A stretch of 64,000 bases of DNA from Spongilla lacustris (Eukaryota; Porifera; Demospongiae; Spongillida; Spongillidae), in the NCBI GenBank assembly GCA_949361645.1, contig OX442437.1, forward strand, positions 1-64,000. The letters run 5' to 3'. The notes beneath the pieces were generated by a model, which did not search any database, was not told the DNA's origin, and saw nothing but the letters and a program-made list of their open reading frames with translations. A program made the position numbers and the translations under genes. How positions within the stretch are numbered: the first letter of the stretch is position 1; every line of letters starts with the position of its first letter. Shown here one piece after another: positions 12,989 through 27,496 of the stretch.

Positions 12989-13620
12989 CCAGGATGGTAT
13001 ATACATTAATTTGGTAATTGCAAATGCATTGCGGAGCATGCAGTATAAGAGGCTTTCATGAGTGCAAAGGTGTTTCATCCTCTCCCCCATGACCTGAAAA
13101 AGGGCTGCCTTGCCATGGATGGACGAAGAAATGGACTCCACATCCCCAAGAGGAGAAAAGTATGGAACTCTGTGATTCAAGCACAAGGGAAATGGCGGAA
13201 ACGCACAAGGGTATGCAATTATTTATAGTATCTTGCGAGAACAACGTATAGGTTTATCTGATTAAGTCCGTGAATTGAGGCTAATGAAACAATGAAACTT
13301 GGCAGTTTTTCAATGTTTGAAAAAATTGAAACAATGAAATTTTAATATGGCGGAAATATACATTTGCATTTATTCAAAACATTTAACATGGCGGAAATGT
13401 ACACTTGCATTGATTCAAAAATTGAGAAAAAAGCAGTCGAAATCGAGTAAGTCCGTGAATTGAAGCTAATGAAACAATGAAACTTTGGAGAGAAAAGCAA
13501 TTTTTCAAGGTTTAAAAAATTGAAACATTGAAATATTACATTGGCGGAAATATATATTTGCATTGATTCAAAAATTGAGATGTTACTAGAGAAACGCAGT
13601 AAAAATCGAGCAAATCCATA

Positions 13621-14387
13621 TGGAGAAATCAACGGACACGAAAGTTGCGGTTTGTAAATTTTTGGATTTCATTCCGCGGTACGTTCCATAGAGAATGTAT
13701 GGCGTTTTTACTAACTTGATTATTATTTACTTAACTAACAGACCTGCAACTTTTGCCACCCTCTAATACTACTCTAAATGATGTTTAAATGTAGGCAATT
13801 TCAAATTTTATACCTTGTATCGTCCAAAATTCTGGGACCATTTCTGAAAATATGATATTCCATAGACTTGTACAGAAAATGGAAAAAAATCATGCTAATT
13901 AAGATATTCCATTAGTTATAACTAATGAACAGAGGGGGGTTAGAACTTTTGCCACCCTTTGAAACAATTCTACAACTATCCAAATAATATAATATATGAA
14001 AAAAAGTGGATGTTGTCGTGAAGAATTTGGGGACCATTTTAAAAAATAGTAAATCAGTTTTGGTGCAATAAGGCGCCATTTTTAAATGGCGTTTCTATGT
14101 GTTGCCATAGATATTTAGTAAAATCAAGGATATTCCATAGTTAATAAAATGAGACTAGGATCTAGGACATGCCAGCATTTTGCAAAGCTGGAGTCGAGCA
14201 GAGGGCGTGGTGGGCCAGGTGCCGCCCCGTGCCGGGGGTAACTACTAGTACATGCCATGGAATACTAAAAGCTTCGAGTCTGTGTTTTCTGCAAGACAGA
14301 TCGATGTATTGAAATGATGTTAGGCTGCTTACCTCGACCGGCTGCTCAGACAAGAGATGTAGGCCTACACGTAGCTGTAGCTGGATC
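13621..14387. other. non-coding interval
   Basis: AT-rich sequence with two related phrases (CTGCAACTTTTGCCACCCTCT near 13,743 and AACTTTTGCCACCCTTTG near 13,945), suggesting an internal duplication or an old repeat. No coding signal. Confidence 0.35.
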
Positions 14388-15300
14388 TGAGCTATCCGAG
14401 TGCATCCTGAGGTCTACAGGGCGACGAGGGTGCATGGGATAGCTAAGAAGGATGGCAGGGGAGTGTGACGCGTCAACGGAAGACTGGTTGAGTTAATACG
14501 TCGAGCGGCTAGAACATTTCTTCCTGGCAAATAAAGTGGAAGCCGAACAGAAAAAGGACGCTTTCCTCGCCTGTATTACATTTGGCCTGCTCCGAGCGCT
14601 CGTAGCACCCCAGAAATTGAAAGACCGAACGTACGAGCAACTGGTCGCAGCCTTTACGACACACGTAGCGCCTAAACCTCTAGTCATCGCAGAACGTACG
14701 GTTCCACAAACGGGACAAAAGGAGGGATATGTGGTATGCAGCAAGTTTGCAGAACTGTGCGTTTGGTGCGACGTTATCAGAGACGCTGAGAGACAGGGTG
14801 TTCTTTGGTATGAGGGACGAGGGGGTACAGAAGAGACTCCTCACAAAGGCAGACCTCACTTTTGCCAAGGTGCTGGAGACAGCGGAAATAGCGGAAAGGG
14901 AGACTAAAGACGCGCAGAACAGTTGCAGAGTGTCACAAAACAGGAACAAGACCCTAAAGTACATCAAGTGGCAGCACCACCAAGAAGGGGGAGACAGTCA
15001 GGCCTAGGGGCTTGCAACTTGTGTGGAGGAGCGCATGATACTCAACAGTGCAGGTTCAGAAACAAAGTTTGCAGGAAATGGGGGCAAATTGAGAGGGCGT
15101 GTTGTGCAAAGAAAAGGGCAGAAGGAACAGGTGTTGGAAAGGGTGTACCCTCTGTGAAGGAACTAAAGGGGGACGATGAAAGCAATGAAGAATGGGACAG
15201 ACTGAAATGGGGATCACTACATGGCCTAGCAAAAGACAAGAGATATGGAATGAAACAGAGGACAATGGGTAAACCTATATGTATGTGGAGTTCATCATGA
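14388..15300 (+). pseudogene. Ty3/Gypsy retrotransposon gag remnant
   Basis: From about 14,452 the frame reads MAGECDASTEDWLS, a TAA stop, then YVERLEHFFLANKVEAEQKK and AFLACITFGLLRALVAPQKL, a typical gag capsid start. A frameshift near 14,705 moves to the frame with YAASLQNCAFGATLSETLRD and LTKADLTFAKVLETAEIAER. A zinc knuckle CNLCGGAHDTQQC (CX2CX3HX4C) follows at about 15,015-15,055. No protease, RT or integrase follows; the element is cut by the CTGTACAGG minisatellite. A 26-bp word at 14,388-14,413 recurs at 16,281-16,306, possibly an LTR remnant. Confidence 0.75.
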
Positions 15301-15339
15301 ATGAACAACTGCTATGTATCAATACAATTGGTTGTACCC

Positions 15340-15780
15340 CAAATTGTACAGGCCTGTACAATTTTATAGGCCTGTACCACTGTACAGGCCACTACCCCTC
15401 CCTGTACACGCCATTACCCTTGTACAGGCCTGCACCCCTGTACAAGCCTGTACCCTTGTACAGTCCTGTACACCCCCCCCCCCCCCCCCCCCCCCAGTAC
15501 AGGCCTGTACCCCTGTCCAGGCTTGTACCCCTCCCTGCATGTACACGCCTTTACCCCTGTACAAGCCTGTACCCACTGTACAGTCCTGTAAACCCCCCCC
15601 CCCCCCCCCCCCAGCGCCCCCCCGCCAGTACAGGCCTGTACCCCTGTCCAGGCTTGTATCCCTGTACCCCTCCTTGAACATGCCTGTATCCCTGAGCAGG
15701 CCTGTACCCCTCCGTGAACAGTGGTACAGGCCTATACCTCTCCCTGTACCCTTTCACAGGATTGTACTGCTGTACATGTA
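15340..15780. repeat. minisatellite of (AGGC)CTGTACCCCTGTAC units with poly-C runs
   Basis: Degenerate tandem units of roughly 15-20 bp built on CCTGTACCCCTGTACAGG, each half-palindromic because of the GTAC core. They are interrupted by two poly-C runs (about 15,472-15,495 and 15,593-15,612). Pro/Tyr-rich open frames in this block are low-complexity translation, not genes. Confidence 0.8.
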
Positions 15781-15839
15781 TAGTTCATGTCTCTACTCAA
15801 AGCATGGCTTTATAACCGGACCTCTTCTGTAGTTTTGGG

Positions 15840-16190
15840 TGGCCATCCCTCCTGAATAGACTGAAACACCCTTGCTAACACCAGGTCCCTTAATTGTTGT
15901 TGTTCTTCGTAATTCTGCCACTGCGACCAGGAGGGTTTGTAGTTGGGAATGTCCCTCCTTCCTCCTCGTCCATTTGTGCCATCTGCATGTCGGCCACCAC
16001 TGGGAGACGTGAAAGTGCATCAGCATTTGTGTGCTGAGTGGTACTCTTGTACCTGATATCAAGACAGGGCTAGCCTACCGCATATACCAATGCAACCGTG
16101 CTGCTGTCACTGCTGGTAATCCCTTTTCAGGGTTGAGAATGGACAACAAGGGATGGTGGTCTGTCACCAGTGTGAAATGGGGAGGAACTG
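15840..16190 (-). pseudogene. Ty3/Gypsy RNase H-domain remnant
   Basis: On the minus strand LVTDHHPLLSILNPEKGLPA followed by VTAARLHWY is the RNase H signature of Gypsy polymerases. After a stop and frameshift it continues with ISGTRVPLSTQ and a STQ...NADALSRLP-like linker. Its orientation is opposite to the gag piece at 14.4-15.1 kb, so these are two insertions or one rearranged element. Confidence 0.7.
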
Positions 16191-16306
16191 TGATGTCCGG
16201 AAACATTCAGTGATTAGAGATAAATAGGATGTGTGTGCATGTGATTACGTGTATGATTCAATGAATGGTTGTTGATGTTGTGAGCTATCCGAGTGCATCC
16301 TGAGGT

Positions 16307-17364
16307 ATCGAGTGTCTGAGAAACAAACCAGCCTAGGACGCCATTGCATGTGGTTGAATATTTTGAAACATGATCACATGTACATGTACAACAGTGCTTT
16401 GTTGTGACACCTGCAGTTAAATTAACACAACAGTAACGCTACATTACATCCATAGTGACATCCATGCACATGCACTGTTCCTTCTGATTGTTCCTGCAGC
16501 TAGTGAATGTTGTATGTAAAAAATCAATTTAAGCTGACACTTGAACTCCCTGAAATAAAAATGCAGTGATTACTAGAATACACCTGAACACACATATTGC
16601 ATACTGTAGAAGAGAACAGGTTAACTTACGTCCTTTTCTTCAACCCAATATAAGTGTCTTCTTAAAACCACTTTACAACACTGGAAAGCATGGTATTATT
16701 CAGTTTTATTTTGTTTTTTTACAAACAAACCCAGCTAGCTTACCTTTTTCCTTTCATACACAATCCTTTCAGCCGGATAGTACTTCATTTGACATGTGCT
16801 ATAAGATGAGAGCCGGGGCCAGCGGGGTGAATGGGGATAAGGGGAGGAAAGGAGAGAGGAGGAGCGAGAGTGATGGGAGGGAGGGGGAGGTAGGAAAATT
16901 GACGGGATGAGGAGGGAGGGAGATGGAAGGGGAGGTAAGGAAATTGAAGGGAGGAGGAAAAGAGAAAGTTTTATTTGGTTTTTTTTGTACAGGTTGTGGT
17001 GGCAGTTTGTATATGCCAAAACATTGAGTGTCTGACTGGCTAAATACAATTGAGGGATTCATGAAAGTTTGTGTTATGATGTTCTACTTCCATTGCTGCA
17101 GTATTATTGTAGGAAGTCTTCCCTTCATATGTACAGTTAAATGGCATGTTTGTGAACCCTGGATTAATTGACAGAACAGCAAGTGACATGCCACGTGTAC
17201 ACCAGGGGGTAGGTGCGGTAAATCCCTGGTGTTATAGGAAGTACATGCATGTAATGGTGTGCTTCTTGTACACGTAACATCTGTAGCAAATGCATGACTG
17301 GAAACCGTAAGTGATACTGGCAGATGTTGCCTATTCCTGCCTCCTCCTCCCCCACGTTCAGCTG
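16307..17364. other. non-coding interval with a G/A-rich tract
   Basis: No gene seen. About 16,840-16,965 is a purine-rich tract (GGGAGG/GGAGGAGG words). Confidence 0.4.
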
Positions 17365-17464
<100 letters not shown>

Positions 17465-17915
17465 ACATGTACGCGTGTGTGTACATAAACACCTGCTGAT
17501 CCTATCTTATTTCGATGTTTGTACAAAGTAACAAAGGCCCAATGTTATGAATTTTGTTGTGTGGCCAGACTGTGCTGATAAAAGGTCTAGGTCTGTACAT
17601 GTACATACAGTGAATAATCTCATGCACAATGCCATGCATCTTTGTGCAAATACAACCCCTAGGCCTGGTTTTGCTGGTTGTCCTAGGGAAAAGCTGTGTC
17701 CTGGAAGTTCATAGTATGTTAACAGATGTGCAGCACTACTACTTGTGTCCATACATGTATGTACATTTTTGGTGAGCCCCAGGGTTATTCTATTGCCTGT
17801 CTACTTGTTGCCAGCTAGGCTTGGAGTACTACAGTTGAGAGCCTTACTGTTGACAGTAATGAGAGCAAGGTACTACATGTAATGCCGTGCATACTAAAAA
17901 TGAAAACCTTTAGGG

Positions 17916-18003
17916 AAGGCCAACAATATAGGGAGAAGGCCACCTATAGGGAGAAGGCCAACTGTATAGGGAGAAGGCCACTGTATAGGGAGAAGGCCAA
18001 CTG
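17916..18003. repeat. small block of GGGAGAAGGCCAACTGTATA minisatellite
   Basis: About four imperfect copies of a ~20-bp unit (AAGGCCAACWGTATAGGGAG). The same unit forms the larger array at 19.6-20.3 kb. Confidence 0.85.
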
Positions 18004-19280
<1,277 letters not shown>

Positions 19281-19636
19281 CGTGTGTGTTTGTGTCCAAA
19301 TTATTATTATTTATATCTGATGTATATGGATGTACATGTAAGTACCACTGTGTACAGGTATATGTGTGGACATCATTGGTGTGTGTGCCCATGTTTGAAG
19401 CACACAATACACAGCTCTACATCAGCGTGTGTAGTGTGCACATGATGGAGACACTTGTGAATATGTGCATCGCCACCAGTAGAGCTACTACATTGAGTGT
19501 CCACACTGTAACTGAGCGTGCGTGACTTGCTGGAAGTGTCCATGCACGTGTGTGGTGTGTGTGTCCCACAGGTCAGCTATACACATGGTAAACAAAGGGA
19601 CAGAGATGCTACACAAATGGACAATGCTCAGTGGTT

Positions 19637-20272
19637 CATATAGGGAGAAAGCCAATAGTATAGGGAGAAGGCCAACTGTATAGGAAATAGTATAGGGATA
19701 AGGCCGACAGTACACATGTAGGTAGAAAGTCAACAGTATAGGGAGAAAGCCAACAGCATAGGGAGACGGCCAACTGTATAGGGATAAGGTCAACCATATA
19801 GGGAGAAGGGTCAACAGTATAGGGAGAAGGCCAAGAGTATATAGGGAGCAGGCCAACAGTATAGGGAGAAGGCCAACAGTATAGGGAGAAGGCCAACAGT
19901 ATAGAGAGAAGGCCAACAGTATAGGGAGAAGGCCAACAGTATAAGCGCAGCTTATTATAAAGAGAAGGCCACCAGCATAGGAAGAAGGCCAACAGTACAG
20001 GGAGAAGGCCAACAGTATAGGGAGAAGGCCAACAGTATAGGGAGAAGGCCAAGAGTATATAGGGAGAAGGCTAACAGTATAGGGAGAAGGCCAACAGTAT
20101 AGGGAGAAGGCCAACTGTATAGCGAGAAGGCCAACAGTATAGGGAGAAGGCCACCAGTCTAACACTACAGGAAGAAGACCAACAGTATAAGGAGACGGGC
20201 AATTAACGGTCCGGGAGAAGGCCAACAGTACAGGGCGAATTCCATACAGTACTAGTATAGGGAGAAGGCCAT
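19637..20272. repeat. minisatellite, ~20-bp unit GGCCAACAGTATAGGGAGAA
   Basis: Roughly 30 copies, mostly 20 bp, with point variants (AACTGTATA, ACCAGCATA, AAGAGTATA) and a few 22-23-bp units. Some longer unrelated stretches interrupt it (for example about 19,940-19,965). Minus-strand frames across it read as WPSPYTVGLLPILLAFSLY-like repeats but begin and end with the array, so I do not call a gene. Confidence 0.9.
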
Positions 20273-20748
20273 ATCTCCTCCCCCTTCACTGCATCGAATA
20301 TATGCCTGTTCTGCACATACTAAATTCACACAGTATACTCACCAAAACACTTGAATCTCAGAAGTTGAAATCATGCAGGGCAATCCGTTTATTGCTGCCT
20401 CCACATATCCAAAGCTACGATTGTGTATTATCGTTAATAATTCATCTGCAATTAACAGTTAACTAGTTGCAGCGTACGCAATAACTGTAACTTAATCCCA
20501 GATGACGCAAGGTATTACGTTATGACATATTGTTAATTATGCGCGGTAGAAATTAATTTTTTGTCTTGATTTTACTACACGAATGGTTCATGTCATAATT
20601 ATATAAAACACAGATTCACAATCAGACCGATTTATACTAAATTATAAATGTGTTTAAAATTCAATTTAAAAATAAAAGCATGATGACCGCCTATGTATGG
20701 GCCATTTCTCCATATGGAAACTATTAGTTATTATTTCTCCATATGCCC

Positions 20749-21130
20749 TGAATTGAATCTGACGAAACAATGAAAAATTGAAGGGAAAAGCAATTTTTCA
20801 ATGAATGAAAAAAATGTAACGTTGGAAATTCTCGAATGGCGGAAATATACAAGGACCTGTCTTGGTCCGTGTATATTTCCGCCATTCGAGAATTTCCAAC
20901 GTTACAATTTTTGCATACATTGAAAAATTGCTTTTCCCTTCAATTTTTCATTGTTTCTTCATATTCAATTCAGGGATTTACTCGATTTTCACTGCGTTTC
21001 TCTAGTAACATCTCAATTTTTGAATCAATGCAAATGTATATTTCCGCCATATAAATATTTCAATGTTTCAATTTTTTGAAACCTTGAAAAATTGCTTTTC
21101 TCTCCAAAATTTCATTGTTTCATTAGCATC
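20749..21130. repeat. copy of the TATATTTCCGCCAT repeat family, with a perfect-arm hairpin
   Basis: A palindrome is centred near 20,862: the ~105 bp on each side are complementary (AACGTTGGAAATTCTCGAAT on the left, its complement on the right). The right side continues as the same module found at 8,627-8,900 and, reversed, at 44,830-45,735. A G-run and GGTCCGTGTA at about 21,157-21,180 start the next unit. Confidence 0.8.
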
Positions 21131-22082
21131 ATCATGGGTGCCCCCAGCTGTTCTGGAAGGGGGGGGGGGGGGTCCGTGTACTTTTCCACAATTTATTTTC
21201 TCGTATTTCTATTTATACACGGAGGGCCTTTTGGGCTCGATTGTCAATGTTGCACGTGATGGAATTCAATTTGTGGCCTAAATTCAGCGCGTCGCAAAGT
21301 ATTGAAAAATGAAAAATGAATTATCGTCGTCTTTATCAATATAATGAAAAATGCTCCATCTGCAACGGAATAATGGTCTGGAAGCAGTACCGACCTGACT
21401 CCAATGACCGGAATCGGCCCCCTCTGCACGGAATACGTACGCCCTGCAGTAGGCGTATGTACCTATTAATTTAGAAGTTGTTGCGTTCTGTATCGTGGTG
21501 TGTACCCGATACTACAAACAGTATACTATTTTCGAATGGGTGCGTGCGTGTGTTGGTGAAGATTAATAATGATTAACCTACCAATACCTAAAATATTTAA
21601 TCGCCAGTCAGCGTTCTGTTTAATGGCATACGTTAACATGTGCATACGTGATCAAATGTGACAGTCTCCTCACCCTCCCTCCCTCTCCCTCTCTCTCTAT
21701 ACATGTGTCTATAAAGTGTGTACAACAACAGCACTGACAATTCTAGCACAAGGCCAGAGTACCTTATCAGGTTGCCATGGTAACTGATATGAACAATATG
21801 AGGGAGGTGGAAGGTGTGACACATCACTTAAGTATCTTTTCATGGGGTGGGCATGCAGTTCATTAGTACATGGTGTGAAGGATGATCTGTCTCTGGGCTT
21901 CGAATGGGTTGTCAACTGTTCCAATTGATGTCATGTGTTACTAATGCCGGTCATTTCTTTCATGCAACATGTACAGCTCTCTAATGTGATGAATTTTTAA
22001 GCCAGTATGTAAGCATTTTCTGTCAAGGCACACAAGTATAATATACATGTATTTAGTGCAAGATGGCATGAGATACTGCATG

Positions 22083-22182
<100 letters not shown>

Positions 22183-23327
22183 ACGGTGTGTGTACGTACG
22201 TATGTATGTACAGTACTTATGCATGTGTGTGTGTAGTGTATGGACAGATGCAGTGAAATACACCCCGGCCTTTTGTATGAAATGGACTAACTGGTTAACA
22301 TCAGGTACTTCATTTGCAAATTTATCTACTATAAAACAGTACCCTAAGCATTTATGTGTGTGCATACAGGAAGGGTCAGGATGATGTCTTCATCACAAGG
22401 GGACTACATGTAGTAAACAGAAAAACAAATTACAGTGTCGTATATGCTGTACCCTGTAGGCGTGTGTTACCTATTTATAGCGTTCTGTATCGTGGTGTTT
22501 ACCTGATGCTACAAACAGTATATGTGTGTGTGCGTGTGTGTTGGTAACTAATAAGAACAATACATTGTATGAGAGGGAGGTGGAAGTGTAGATACAACAT
22601 ATAAGTATCTTTTCATGGGGTGAGAAAACTGCCCTTCATTAGTACATGGTGCAAAGGATGATCTGTCTGGGCTTTGCCCATGTCATGTATCGGTACTACT
22701 TACTAATGTTGTCATTTCTTGCATGCACCATGTGCAGCTCTCTAATGTTAAAAAGAAGTGATATAAGTATTTTCTTTCAAGGCACACGAGGATATGTTAT
22801 ATGTAGCGCAAGAAGGCATGCATGCATCACACAGTGTTATCTATGTTGTATGTAGTATGTGTGTATGTATCTATGCGTATTTATATGTAAATGTGTGTAG
22901 GTGGGTGGATAAATATGGATGGATGGATGCATGCACACATTGTGTATCCATGCTAACAAATACACCCCTTTCTTGTGAAATGGACTAACTGGTTAACCTG
23001 CAGTACTTGGCTTGCAGTGTAATTAATATGCACTGGAACTGGCCTGTTCATCTGGTACTTGTTAGTAGATATCAAGGATGTGCCTAAGCAGAGGACACTA
23101 TAACCATGGGGCCCTACTTCAGGTCAAATTATTTATGTACTAATCCTGGTTTTGTCAACAGCCCCTAAACACTGCGCACATACATTTAATTGTTATCCTG
23201 TAATACTGTACAGAAGCATTCATATTGCATATCACTTGTCCAGTTTATTTATATCTTGCAATTGATTTTAGTACATGTTACTATGGAACATAAACTCTTG
23301 ATAAGATCTAGACATGCATTACCATGC

Positions 23328-24086
23328 ACATACATACATACATACATACATACATACATACATACATACATACATACATACATACACACACATACATACA
23401 TACATACATACACACATACATACATACACACACATACATACATACATACATACATACATACATAATACATACACACATACATACACGCACACACATACAC
23501 GCACACATACATACATACACGCACACACATACATACAGCACACATACATACACGCACACATACACACATACATCATACATACATACATACATTCACGCAC
23601 ACACATACATACACGCACACATACATACATACATACATACATACATACATACATACATACATACATACATACATACATACATACATACACGCACGCACGC
23701 ACACACGTACATACACGCACAATACGCATACACATACATACATACACACATACATACACGCACACACACATACATACATACATACATACACGCATGCACA
23801 CACATACATACACGCACACATACACATACATACATACATACATGCATACATACATACATACATACATACATTCATATACGCGCACACATACATACATGTA
23901 CACATACACATACATACATACATACATACATACATACATACACGCATACACACACATACATACACGCACACATACACATACATACATACATACATACATA
24001 CATACATGCATACATACATACATACATGCATACATGCATACATGCATACATACATACATACATACATACATGCATGCATACATACA

Positions 24087-24117
<31 letters not shown>
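23328..24117. repeat. (CATA)n microsatellite, ~790 bp
   Basis: Long CATA/CACA/CGCA array with interspersed CACGCACACA blocks. All six frames stay open for hundreds of codons (YIHT, VCMY), which is an expected artefact of a 4-bp repeat lacking stop words. Confidence 0.97.
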
Positions 24118-24120
<3 letters not shown>

Positions 24121-26924
24121 CCTACATGTATACATCCACACATACACATAATAGCTGTATGTAAGTGCTTGTACTGTGCCAATCTTGCCATTTATGCTAA
24201 ATAAAAATTATTAAGAAAACCTATTTAATCTACAATACCCACCAAACACTCCAAATGTAAAGGCAAAACACCTTAAGAGGATCACCATTGCATTTGATCT
24301 GACAAGGTTCAGACACTGACAGACAGAAACACACACATACAATTCATATAGTAACTGTCCACCTTATGAATGATACTGTTGTACAGATTGTTCTGAATGC
24401 TCCTGCCACATGCCTTCTATGGTAAATACCCTTCCCCCCTTCTCAGATCACATGATGATTGGTGCCATATCAACTGTGCACACCAACTTCTAATAATAGT
24501 ACATGATAGGCTTTACACATTTACCAGCAACAAACATACTCACCACAATCAGGCTTACAATTACTCACACTACTACAGCAATCATAAACTACACACAAGG
24601 CTGGGCAGGGGGCTCAATCTGGAGATGAGCCCACATCTCCTTATGGAAAAACCCCTGACGAAAAACGTCTAGCAAAAAAAAATCCACCATACATGTTGGA
24701 GAAAAGCCTCTAACTACATGTAGCACTGCCCAGCCACATACAACTTAAAATACATTCTACAAACAGTTCAACAGCTGCCACCTCTGTGCCAGGGATCATT
24801 TGCCATCAGTCAAGGAATCTGCTCTTGTGTTAAGACACATATGCCACCATTTGGCACCAAACAAAGAACAACCAAATAAAATGTCGTCTTTATCAATATA
24901 ATGAACAGTGCTCCATCTGCAATGGAATAATGGTCTGGAAGCAGTGCCGACCTGTCTCCAATGTCCGGAATCGGCCCCTCTGCACGGAATACGTATGCCC
25001 TGTAAGCATGTGTACCTATTTATATATCGTTGTGTTCTGTATCGTCATAATCGTGGTGTTTACCTGATGCTACAAACAGTATACTATTTAGAATGTGTGT
25101 GTTGGTGTCAAAGATTAATAGTAAGTCTTTACGCATCTATACAATTGCCAGTCAGCGTCCTGTTTAATGGCGTACGGAAACATGTGCATATGGGACCAAA
25201 TGTGATTTTTTAGCCATAGATTAATCACCTTATGACCTTTCCTCCTCACCCTCCCTTCCTCTATAGCCCTGCCTTTCTATATGTATATAGTACGTACAAC
25301 AATAGCACTGATAATTCTAAGATGGTTGTACAAGGTCAGAGTACCTTATCAGGTTGCCATGGTAACTAATAAGAACTATATGAGGGAGTGGAAGGTCACA
25401 TACGTATCTTTTCATAGGGTGAGAAAACTGCACTTCATTAGTACATGGTGGAAAGGATGATCTGTCTCTGGGTAGTCAACTGTTCCAATTCATGTCATGT
25501 ATCCGTACTGCTTACTAATGCGGTTGTCATTTCTTGCATGCAACATGTACAGCTCTCTAATGTGATTAATTTTTAGTATGTAAGTATTTTCTGTCAAGGC
25601 ACACGAGTATATTATATTTAGTGCAAGAAGGCATGTGATGCATATGTGATGTATGTGTGTGTAAGTATGTGTGTATGTATGTATGTATGTATGTGTGTGT
25701 GTGTGTATGTATGTATGTGTATGTATGTATGTATATCTGTGAACATATGTACAGTATTTATGCATGTGTGTGTTGTGTGAAGTGGATGGGTGAATGGATG
25801 GACAGATGCATGCATACATACAGTATAATACACCTCTTTCGTATGAAATTGACTAACCAGGTTAACATTCAGAAAAATCTATCTACTTTAAACCAGTACC
25901 CTAAGCTTTTATGTGTGTGCATGCAGGCAAGGTCAGGATGACATTGTCTTCATCACAAGGGAAAAAAAACTACATGTAGTAAACCCAAAAACAGATTACA
26001 ATGTCATGTGCTGTTAAAAATAATGTTCCACACAAAGGGACTTGCAGTCTTAGCAGTTTTTGTCAAATGACTATGGGATGTACATGGAACTGAAAATTGG
26101 TAACTTAGGATGATTATAAAACTAGGATGAGAAGCAGCTATTATACACCATCCATTTATTGAATGAAGAAATATACAATTTCCTGTGATCTGAAAGTATT
26201 AAAGTAGACAGAAAATGAGCTCCCACCTAAGTAGGGCCGGTGTGCATGGTAATGACCGGGGATGGTGTGTACAATGGTGGGGTTGTGCTTGGCTATTGGC
26301 GGTGCCAGCTGTAAGTGGCAGCTGGCAGCCCAGGTAAAAGCAGTAGCTGGAGGCAGTTGTTCAGTCTAAGCGTTCGTGCATACATAGCACTTGTAGGCAC
26401 CAGTAATTCTATTTTATTTGGTTGTGCTTTGTTTGGTGCCAAATGGTAGCATATGTGTCTTATCACAAGAGCAGATTCCTTGACTGATGGCAGATGATCC
26501 CTGGCACAGAGGTGGTAGCTGTTGGACTGTTTGTAGAAAGTGTTCTAAGCTGTATGTGCCAGTTAGAGGCTTTTTCTCCAACATGTATGGTGGATTTTTT
26601 CCTGCTAGACGTTTTTCGTCAGGGGTTTTTCCATAAGGAGATGTGGGTGTATCTCCAGATTGACCCCCCCTGCCCAGCCTTGTGTGTAGTTTATGATTGC
26701 TGTAGTAGTGTGAGTAGTTGTAAGCCTGATTGTGGTGAGTATGTTTGTTGCTGGTAAATGTGTAAAGCCTATCATGTACTATTATTAGAAGGTGGTGTGC
26801 ACACCAACCATCATGTGATCTGAGAAGGGGGGAGGGTACATACCATGGGAGGCATGTGGCGGGAGCATTCAGAACAATCTGTACAACAGTATCATTCATA
26901 AGGTTGACAGTTACTAATGAATTA

Positions 26925-26975
<51 letters not shown>

Positions 26976-27480
26976 CTGTCTGTCAGTGTCTGAACCTTGT
27001 CAGAGCAAATGCAATGGTGATCCTCTTAAGGTGTTTTGCCTTTACATTTGGAGTGTTTGGTGGGTAATGTAGATTTAATAGGTTTTCTTGTGATTCTATA
27101 ATACATATATACAATGTATAAATTTTATTTAGTCGCTCCCATAGCCTCATATGACAGGCCTACAACAAGCGGGATACCTGGGTTACCCGGGTACTCCTAG
27201 CCAGCCTCACCCATTTGTCAGCGGGCGGGGTGTGCTGTGATATAAGGCTATGGGCTGACGTAGTCGGTCCTATATCGGCGTGAGAGTAGAACTCTCATGC
27301 CCTTAGCATTCGGAGGCAATAGGCACCTACAGCTACCTGGGTGGGGACCGAGGATATCACAGGAATATGGCCTAGGTGGCGGATGATCGGCTGTGGGACC
27401 GACTATATTTAGCACAAATGGCAATACATGCACTTACATACAGCTATTATGTGTATGTATGGATGTGTACATGTAGGTAT
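24115..27480. repeat. nested inverted repeat inside the 21.2-28.7 kb unit
   Basis: 24,115-24,880 is the reverse complement, with scattered differences, of about 26,410-27,480. Landmarks: TAATAGCTGTATGTAAGTGC near 24,148 mirrors 27,425-27,450; CACCTTAAGAGGATCACCAT mirrors 27,010-27,035; GTTTGGTGCCAAATGG at 26,427 mirrors 24,850. The right arm carries a 274-bp insertion (27,131-27,404) and a (TG)n tract (about 26,931-26,972). Confidence 0.8.
27131..27404. mobile_element. 274-bp MITE-like insertion
   Basis: It interrupts the right arm of the nested inverted repeat; the matching place in the left arm (about 24,190-24,215) has no such sequence. Its ends are inverted repeats: AGTCGCTCCCATAGCC on the left, complement of AGTCGGTCCCACAGCC on the right. 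Self-complementary GGGTTACCCGGG sits inside. Target duplication is unclear because the flanks are AT-rich (TATTT words on both sides). Confidence 0.6.
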
Positions 27481-27496
27481 GCATGGATACACGTAC

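Larger units (their letters stand above)
8627..13620. repeat. 5-kb composite inverted-repeat unit
   Basis: The left arm (about 8,627-9,365) reads GGGTCCGTGTATATTTCCGC and onwards. The reverse complement of most of it returns at about 13,003-13,618, including the stretch around 9,180-9,330 that mirrors 13,040-13,200. The right arm lacks roughly the outermost 120 bp of the left. Within the arms the motif TATATTTCCGCCAT and AATTGCTTTTC/CATTGTTTC blocks recur, giving internal tandem sub-repeats of about 150 bp. The 3.6-kb interior holds two reverse-transcriptase fragments and a Ginger-like element, all decayed. I read it as a foldback transposon unit hit by later insertions. Confidence 0.7.

Noticed and set aside
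15314..15832. Pro/Tyr-rich frames that look like a proline-rich secreted protein
   Set aside because: They are translation of the CTGTACCCC minisatellite and poly-C runs, with the frames ending where the repeat ends.
19488..20225. 245-codon minus-strand frame reading WPSPYTVGLLPI repeats
   Set aside because: It coincides with the 20-bp minisatellite and has no domain, signal or splice support.
19637..20272. Regular short repeats resembling a CRISPR array
   Set aside because: Units are contiguous without unique spacers, no cas genes are present, and the host is an animal.
23314..24204. Open frames of up to 296 codons on both strands in the CATA array (and at 27,409-27,914)
   Set aside because: A 4-bp repeat with no stop words stays open in every frame; the peptides are just YIHT or VCMY repeats.
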